Made by a program: the position numbers and the translations under genes. From Cercis canadensis (lineage: Eukaryota > Streptophyta > Magnoliopsida > Fabales > Fabaceae): DNA of 64,000 nucleotides. Positions 57,700 to 64,000 of the stretch are shown here, piece by piece; position 1 is the first letter of the stretch, and each line of letters starts with the position of its first letter. A model generated the notes under the pieces. The model had not been told where the DNA came from and made no database searches. It saw nothing but the letters and a program-made list of their open reading frames with translations. The DNA lies in contig QAOA01007186.1 of assembly GCA_003255065.1 (NCBI GenBank), forward strand, positions 25,035 through 89,034, read 5' to 3'.

Positions 57700-58870
57700 T
57701 TTCAAGGTAAAAGATACAGTCACAAACTTTTATCTCAAACTGCAATTTTAGAGTTTCAAGATAATTTTGAAATAAAAGGAAACATAAACATGTTACTTGT
57801 TTCTTTTGTTATGATATTGGAAAATCAAATTAAATTGTTCTAACAACCTAAAGTATTTTTGGGGTTAGTATTGTCAACATTTTGAATCATCAAAATTGAT
57901 TTCAAGACAAAAATCGTATCACGAGGTTGTCTCTCTAATGACAAATTTGAATTTGCAAGACATTTTTTACATAAAAAAGAAACATGTAACATGTTATCCG
58001 TTTCAAGTATTTTGATATTCGACAATTACAAAGTCACTATGTGTGTCTAATGGTGAGGGGTTTAACATTATTTTCAGAAGGTTAAGGACTCAAACCTCTA
58101 TGCTGTCATATACNATGGTGAGGGGTTTAACATTATTTTCAGAAGGTTAAGGACTCAAACCTGTATGCTGTCATATACCAAAAATAATTAAATTTTTCAT
58201 TAAATAGTTCTTATAGCTAAAGTGCTTTCCAAACACAATTTCGAGACATCAGCTACTTGCTCAAGCTTCTATCTCTAATGACAATTTTTAAGTTTTAAGA
58301 TACTTTATACCAAAAATTAAAAAAACAAAAACATATAACATGTTATTCGTTTCAGGTGTTTGTATATTTGAAAATTACATTAAATGATTTGACATTAAAA
58401 ATGTGCTCGCATTAGCGTTGTTGCTATATTGACACACCAAACTGTATTTTGAAGCAAAAGGGTACTCTCATGCAATTTTGGAGTTTCAAGATAATATTGA
58501 CAGGAAAAGAAAAGAGGCAACAAGTTATTATTTTCATGTGTGATATTGAAAAATTACAACAAACGGTTACGACACCTAATGTCTGTTTCCAATATTTTGC
58601 TTCTAGTTACTATTTCGAGGTAAAAGCTACTTTCTTGAGGTTCTATGAAAGACAAATTTAGAGTTTTAAGATAGTTTTAACACAACAAAAAACAAATGAC
58701 AATAGTTTTGACTCATAAATTGTGTTTGTATTAACATTGTTACAATTTTGAAACACCAAATTACATTTTAAGGCCAAAGATTTTTTCTCTAACCACAAAC
58801 TTGAATTTTAAGGACGTTTTGACATAAAGGGAAACATGCAACTTGTCAGATGAACTCCTAGAAAAATGAT
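57700..58870. repeat. Degenerate ~200-bp tandem array
   Basis: Five or so diverged units share landmarks ACAAATTTGAATTT, GACATAAAAGGAAACAT, ACATGTTATTCGTTT and AAAATTACATTAAAT (for example at 57781, 57982, 58331, 58517, 58831). An N at 58114 is flanked by two copies of about 65 bp (ATGGTGAGGGGTTTAACATT ...), a probable join error. No gene. Confidence 0.6.
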
Positions 58871-59319
58871 AAAAGCTTACTATAATGCTCTAAGAGAGTA
58901 CATGGTTGAATTTTTTTTTTTCTTGCCTGCATTTTTTTCGTGGTTAACAGTTGAATCTCTTGCACTCAGCAACGTTCTTGAATTTTCTTGGCTGACAATT
59001 TTTTTTTACTAATGGCTCGTTCGTCAACCTTGACATGTTGTTATCAGGTTGTTACAAATTATCTTCAAAACAAAGGAGTCTAATTTTCAAGTTTCTCAAT
59101 TTTCCTTCTACTGGGATTAAAGCACGGTGAGTAGCTGCAACTATGATTGCAATATGCTTATCTCTAACTAGCATTCCAAAACTACAGCTAGAAGAGTCAA
59201 AAATACCAACATCAACATTACTTTTATATAGACAACTTCAGTTAGAGGACAAGGAAAAAATACATGTTGAGGCTTTATAGAGTGCTGATTGGGATTAGCT
59301 TGAGGTAAATAAATTTAAA

Positions 59320-59597
59320 GAGTAAAACCCTTTTTTAATCCTTGAAAAATCTAGTCATTGACAAATTCGTCCTCTAAAAATTTCCAGTGACAAATTGGTC
59401 ATTGAATTATTATTTCGTCGGACAAATTGGTCCTTAAATGTCATTAACGGGACCCTACCGGAGGACTAATTTGTCNTACCAGAGGACTAATTTGTCCGAC
59501 GGAATAATAATTCAAGAATCAATTTGTCATCAAAAATTTTTAGAGGACAAATTTTTCAGTAACTGCATTTTTGAAGGACTAAAAAAAGGTTTTACTC
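59320..59597. mobile_element. MULE-type inverted-repeat MITE with 9-bp target duplication
   Basis: Long inverted arms (about 59320-59450 and 59475-59597) start GAGTAAAACC and end GGTTTTACTC. Exact AAATTTAAA flanks both sides (59311-59319 and 59598-59606). A 9-bp duplication is typical of Mutator-like elements. A single N (59476) lies in the loop. Confidence 0.8.
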
Positions 59598-59788
59598 AAA
59601 TTTAAAAGTAAGGATTGAAGCAAATAGTTTCAAAAAATATTAAATATTAAATATTTAATTTTATCTTTTTCTTTCTTCCTTCAAGGATAAGCTTTAGTTT
59701 TGTTGGTAACGTTTCGTCTATAGAAACAAAAGAAAAGTAAATATCGGTTCACAAGAAGATCACAGAATGAACACGGAAACTACATATA

Positions 59789-59875
59789 GAAACAAATAAA
59801 AGTAATGTTTCTCTTCATATTGAAACAAATAAAAGTAACGTTTCTCTTCATATAGAAACAAAGAAAAGTAACTGC
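59789..59875. repeat. 33-bp minisatellite, about 2.6 copies
   Basis: GAAACAAATAAAAGTAA plus GTTTCTCTTCATAT repeats at 59789, 59822 and 59855. Confidence 0.8.
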
Positions 59876-62159
59876 ATTTGTACACCAAAAAATTAAATTG
59901 AACTTTCAAAATTTTATAATAATTTTTTTCTCATCTTTTTATAAATTGAAATTGAAATTTTCTCATTTTAAAAATTTATAGATTGAATTTTTTTAAATTG
60001 AAATAAAAAAGACTTAAATTTTTTAATATTGAATTTTCTAAATATTGTGGACCAAAAAAAATATGTTGGTCTAAACAGAAAAAAAAAAAACACATTTCTT
60101 TTATCCATTTTGTGGTGTTAAATATAAAAATTTTTGCTCATTAAAAAAAATATATATTCTTTTTTTTTTTTTCTTTAGCTACAACTTGGGGTTCAAATAC
60201 AAAACTCACAAATCTTTAGGATGATCTAACTACTACTAGGCTACAAGAACTTAAGCTCTTGAGTTAAAATCATTTTTGACATGGGCGAAAGCTGTAAAGC
60301 TTTTATCATTTTTTACATGACAACCAACAGCTCCACCACCAACTCTCTTCCTATTCTAGCTGGCTGCTGCTAACTCTGATTTGGCAACTACCGTTATTAT
60401 CAATCTGCTTCGTATCAAATCTGGTTAGTTCGAACTGCAGACAAACTGTTTCTAAGTTTTGCAAACTCAGAGGCCAAGGGTTTCAGACCTTTTGCTTGAT
60501 AAGAGAATCGTTTCTCTTTTTTTCTTTTTTTCCCTTCACGAGATAAAGTAATGCTTGTGTAAAATTGGTAACGCTTCTTCATGTACAAACAAAGAAACGT
60601 AAAATTTGAATAGGAAATATCATAATTGCTGATATATATGGACACCAAGGGATAGCTGAAACCGCCACCAGTAGTGGACAAATTGTTCTCATGCTATGTG
60701 TGTGCATCCTGGTAAAATTTTCCCAAAAAAGTAAAATAAAATTGAATACTTGAACTAAAATTAATGTATGAGAGTATATGAAAATATTATTTGTTATTTA
60801 CTTAGAGAAGAAAAACCACACTTGGGTGTAGGAAGCTTTATCTCATTTTCTATGTTGAGAATAATGTGAGACGGATAAAATGTATGATTGGAGTACTGTG
60901 TATGTAAATTCTTATGGATGGCATAAATTGACTTTAAAAAGAACAATTACACTTTTTCAGCAAGTCATGTACATGCATATATGTGTATATGTATGTGTAT
61001 ACATATTAAATAAGTTTTTCATAATAATTTGGAGTCATTTTTTTTTTATTTGTTTTACTTTCTGTCACATACTCAATGCTTTAATGTATTTTTTCAATAC
61101 AAATAATTTTTACCTTTTCCCTAAAAAAAAAAAATTAGGTTTCAATTGTTGAGATGAAGATAATGAAGAGAAGTGCCTTTTTTGATACAGATGATCGAGA
61201 CCTTTATTTAAGTCTTGAGATTTAATAATGTTAATTTGTTAGTATTGAATTATTAATAGAAGCCACATAATAAAACTGCTGAAATTATGTAGCATATAGG
61301 GAGTCAACGAATGCTTTCCAGAGTGACTATTTTAAACCCTACAGGTTTTGACCAAATTCTTAACTTTTTAATGCTATTATTCCGGTTTTTTTTTTTTTTT
61401 TTGGTGGNTCTTTGGTGGGTTTCATGAGAGTATATCGAGGCCTGAACCCTCACCAAAAAATTCTGACCTTCGAATTTAGTTCAGAGAAGACTTGGTTTGG
61501 AAGGCCAAGGCTGCCCATTACATAGGTTGAAATTGCTTGAGAAATGTCTTCGATGAGAACCTTCTCAAAAGTGCTGTTTCTTTCCATCCTTTGAGCTTCT
61601 TCTTTACCAATAGTAGAGAATATAAGCTTCTCTTACACCAATAACAGTTGCAAACCAAGATATGTCTCAGAATAACTTTCTGTAACCGTTATCTTCATTC
61701 TATCTCCAACAATATTTCTCCTTTCTTCAAGCATATCTTGGACAATGAAAACTCAGTTTATCCAAGCTGACGAACTGTTCTGAAACTTACTCAGATAGAC
61801 AGAGAATATTCTTGATAACAAACTGGTTAAATCTACTTTACATAATGCAGATGAAGCTGGCATAAGAATTAAGAACCTCAAAGCACGAAAGTTAATCTGC
61901 TAACAATTGACTGTCCCAAATTTTAGAAGCCATTGACTTTTAAATATGCTATAACACTAGTACCAAGTGGTAATTTCAAAATATCTAAATAACCTTTAAC
62001 TGTTAGAAACTGAGAATCATGTAAAATTACAAAATAAATGAGTACTAGTAGTAAGATGATGCAAAGGAAAGGGTTGGTCGTGGGTTAGGGTTAGGGTAGG
62101 GGAACAACTTTTTATTCTTTTAATGAAGGGGTGTAGCGGTTCATATTGTTAACACAAAT
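59876..62159. other. AT-rich intergenic, no gene recognised
   Basis: Homopolymer tracts, a TATATG/TGTATA microsatellite at 60970-61005, and a single N at 61408 beside a repeated TTTGGTGG. Open frames at 60415-60681 (-) and 60880-61152 (+) lack family features. Confidence 0.45.
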
Positions 62160-62170
62160 AAGTAATTAGA

Positions 62171-62258
62171 GAGTTCACTAAATGCGGGTTAGTGGTTGAG
62201 AGGATTGGATAGTTTACAAGATTAAGGTTCTATCCTCTGTGACATTGTACAAAAGAAA
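62171..62258 (+). mobile_element. Short SINE-like insertion with 11-bp target duplication
   Basis: Flanked by AAGTAATTAGA (62160-62170 and 62259-62269). The inside has an A-box-like TAGTGGTTGAGAGGATTGG and a B-box-like AGGTTCTATCCTC about 30 bases later, and ends A-rich (ACAAAAGAAA). Only about 88 bp, so a head-only SINE. Confidence 0.6.
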
Positions 62259-62269
62259 AAGTAATTAGA

Positions 62270-62686
62270 AGATACATTTAATTTCATATATAGTAGTAAA
62301 TTCAATACTTATCATTACCTGATCCACTTTTTTTTTTTGGCAATTAGATAGATAGAGCTATATTTTTTAGTTGATTTGAACTTAGGACCTCAAATTTTTC
62401 GAAGATCCCTGGACAAATTTAATTACCTAATACACTTTAATTAGGGTTTTTTTTAATTGTGAGAGTATTTTTGAGTCAGCTTTCGCACACCGAGACTAAG
62501 TTTTTCTCTAAGCAATCTTAAGGGCACACCTCCCACATCGGCCTAGTATATTCAAGAAAAAAATTCTCTTGTGTGCTGTAGCCCTAGGATTTGGATATTT
62601 GCTAACTTAGATGAACTTGTTGCATCCTTATCATTAGGCCAAACCCTTGAGGTTAATTAGGGTAGTTGGTTATATTGGTATTTATT
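62270..62686. other. Intergenic, nothing recognised
   Basis: AT-rich with T-runs; no coding signal. Confidence 0.4.
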
Positions 62687-63172
62687 AGAATTTCAGCATT
62701 CAGAAAATACGTAGATGAATATATATGTCTCGCATTCTTACCTATCCTAATTTTTCATAATGATAATATTCTAAACATGATATCTTTTATAGTCTTTATC
62801 TTATCTTATGTACCAAACTGAAAAAGTATCATTGTACAAACTTGTTTACTAGAATTTCAACATCAGAAAATGCATACATGGATATATATCTTGCATTCTT
62901 ATCTATCCTTCTTTTTCATAATGGCAATATACTAAACAAGATATCCTTTACACTATGTATCTTATCTTATGTACAAAATTGAAAAATGTCAATGTACAAA
63001 CCCCTTTTTACTAGAATTTCAACATCAGAAAATACATACATGAATGTATATCTTACATTCTTATCTATCCTACTTTTGCATAATGAAAATATTCTAAACA
63101 TAATATATTTTATACTATGTATCTTATCTTATGTACCAAATTGAAAAATGTCAATGTACAGGCCCCTTCTTA
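62687..63172. repeat. ~162-bp tandem repeat, three units
   Basis: AGAATTTCA[A/G]CAT starts units at 62687, 62851 and 63013; each ends near TGTACAAACC/TGTACAGGCC. A partial unit reappears at about 63345-63430. Confidence 0.85.
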
Positions 63173-63536
63173 ATTCTTTTTCTATTACATATTTGAAAAT
63201 TTATCATGTTAGCATATTCATATATTCATAATAGGAAAACCCAATTAATAAAAACAGTGGATTCTAACAGATTTATNTCAACCATAGTACAAAAGATTAC
63301 AGTCATCCAACAGAAGTGTCTCCCCTCAAAGTAGAGCTAACAATCCTACTTTCTCATAATGAAAATATTATAAACATGATATCCTTTATACCATGTATTT
63401 GGAAAATGTCAATGTACAAACCCTTTCTTAATTCTTTTTGTATTACATATTTGAAAATTTATCATGTTAGCATATTCATATATTCATGATAGTAAAACCC
63501 AATTAATAAAAATAGTGGATTCTAACAGATTTATAT
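63173..63536. repeat. Direct duplication around a single N
   Basis: 63173-63276 and 63432-63536 are near-identical (TTATCATGTTAGCATATTCA ... CAGATTTAT). The first copy ends at an N (63277), so this may be two allelic or overlapping contig ends. Confidence 0.7.
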
Positions 63537-64000
63537 TTTTTTTCTTTATTTTGTTGAAGAAATAATACTGTGCACGGTTGCATTAAATTTTTTATCTGCA
63601 AAGAAAATCCCAAATTTATCATTATGAATCTAAGACCATAAAAGAGAAACAAATCTGGAAAGAGAAAAAAAAAAAAAAAAANTGAAAAAGGAACCATAAA
63701 TAGACAAGTAGTTATTGCAGCAAATTGAAAAGTAGAAAAGAAATTTGGGGAAATATTGGCGAGCTAGGTGGAAGCATAATCCACAAAAATCAAAAGACAC
63801 CTTTTCAAAAAGAAAATATAAATATTAATTTACAAAAAGAAAGCTAATTATTTAATACCACAAGTTATACCAATATAACAATGATAGCTAACTACTAAGA
63901 TTATCTAGGCCATGTGTTTTGTTGGTCTCATATGAGTCTTATAAGTCTATTAAATAAAATAAATGGTATGGATAATTTCAGTTATCATTTTTTTTTTTTT
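63537..64000. other. Intergenic to window end
   Basis: A- and T-runs and an N at 63682. Nothing recognised. Confidence 0.4.

Noticed and set aside
60415..60681. 88-codon - strand frame
   Set aside because: Low-complexity Lys/Arg stretch and no family features.
62083..62102. Telomere-like GGGTTAGGGTTAGGG
   Set aside because: Only two units, and the usual plant telomere repeat is TTTAGGG. No longer array around it.

Overview
The window reads as nuclear DNA of a eudicot plant, probably a woody species. It is AT-rich, with spliceosomal introns, plant receptor-kinase, B3/REM, PPR, PLAC8 and plastid-L3 sequences, plant retrotransposon, SINE and MULE-type elements, and scaffold gaps (blocks of N and many single N joins). 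The species cannot be named from the sequence alone.

Layout. 1-3977: 3' part of a decayed Ty1/copia retrotransposon with its 3' LTR. 4756-5140: two exons of a PLAC8/cadmium-resistance-like gene fossil. 5644-11900: fossils of leucine-rich-repeat receptor kinases (LRR-RLKs), a SINE with clear target-site duplication, and repeated intergenic blocks. 11936-51116: a tandem cluster of six MIK2-like LRR-RLK loci, all on the + strand. Locus 1 (11936-14697) and locus 2 (22018-24017) read as complete two-exon genes. Locus 3 (27198) runs into a 968-base gap. Loci 4 (29481-32291), 5 (38208-40396) and 6 (48134-51116) carry frameshifts, stops or internal duplications. Between them lie RLK fossils, IST1-like exon fossils (two copies), a plastid ribosomal L3 fossil, a PPR fragment and large near-identical duplicated blocks. 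51434-55069: a decayed REM-type B3 gene on the - strand, with a second partial copy at 43822-44209. 55440-64000: repeats, including a CACTA-like element, a ~200-bp degenerate tandem array, a MULE-type inverted-repeat element with a 9-bp target duplication, a small SINE and a 162-bp tandem array. No convincing host gene was found in this last stretch.

Biology. The cluster encodes plasma-membrane receptors: signal peptide, LRR ectodomain, one transmembrane helix, and an RD-type Ser/Thr kinase whose APE motif is completed across a conserved intron. Each locus keeps the same proximal leader: tandem TTGAC (W-box core) motifs about 100 bp upstream of the ATG, then a TATA-like box about 75 bp upstream. 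This fits pathogen- or stress-responsive expression by analogy with WRKY targets, but is inference. The paralogs are mosaics. LRR number varies from about 5 to 16 by whole-repeat duplications, the kinase ends fall into two intron/3' end classes, and several copies have become kinase-less or broken. The picture is an actively evolving birth-and-death receptor cluster, not a new enzymatic pathway. The most unusual features are the mosaic receptors, a recurrent juxtamembrane A6-to-A7 slip that would give membrane-anchored LRR proteins without kinase, and conserved upstream hairpins.
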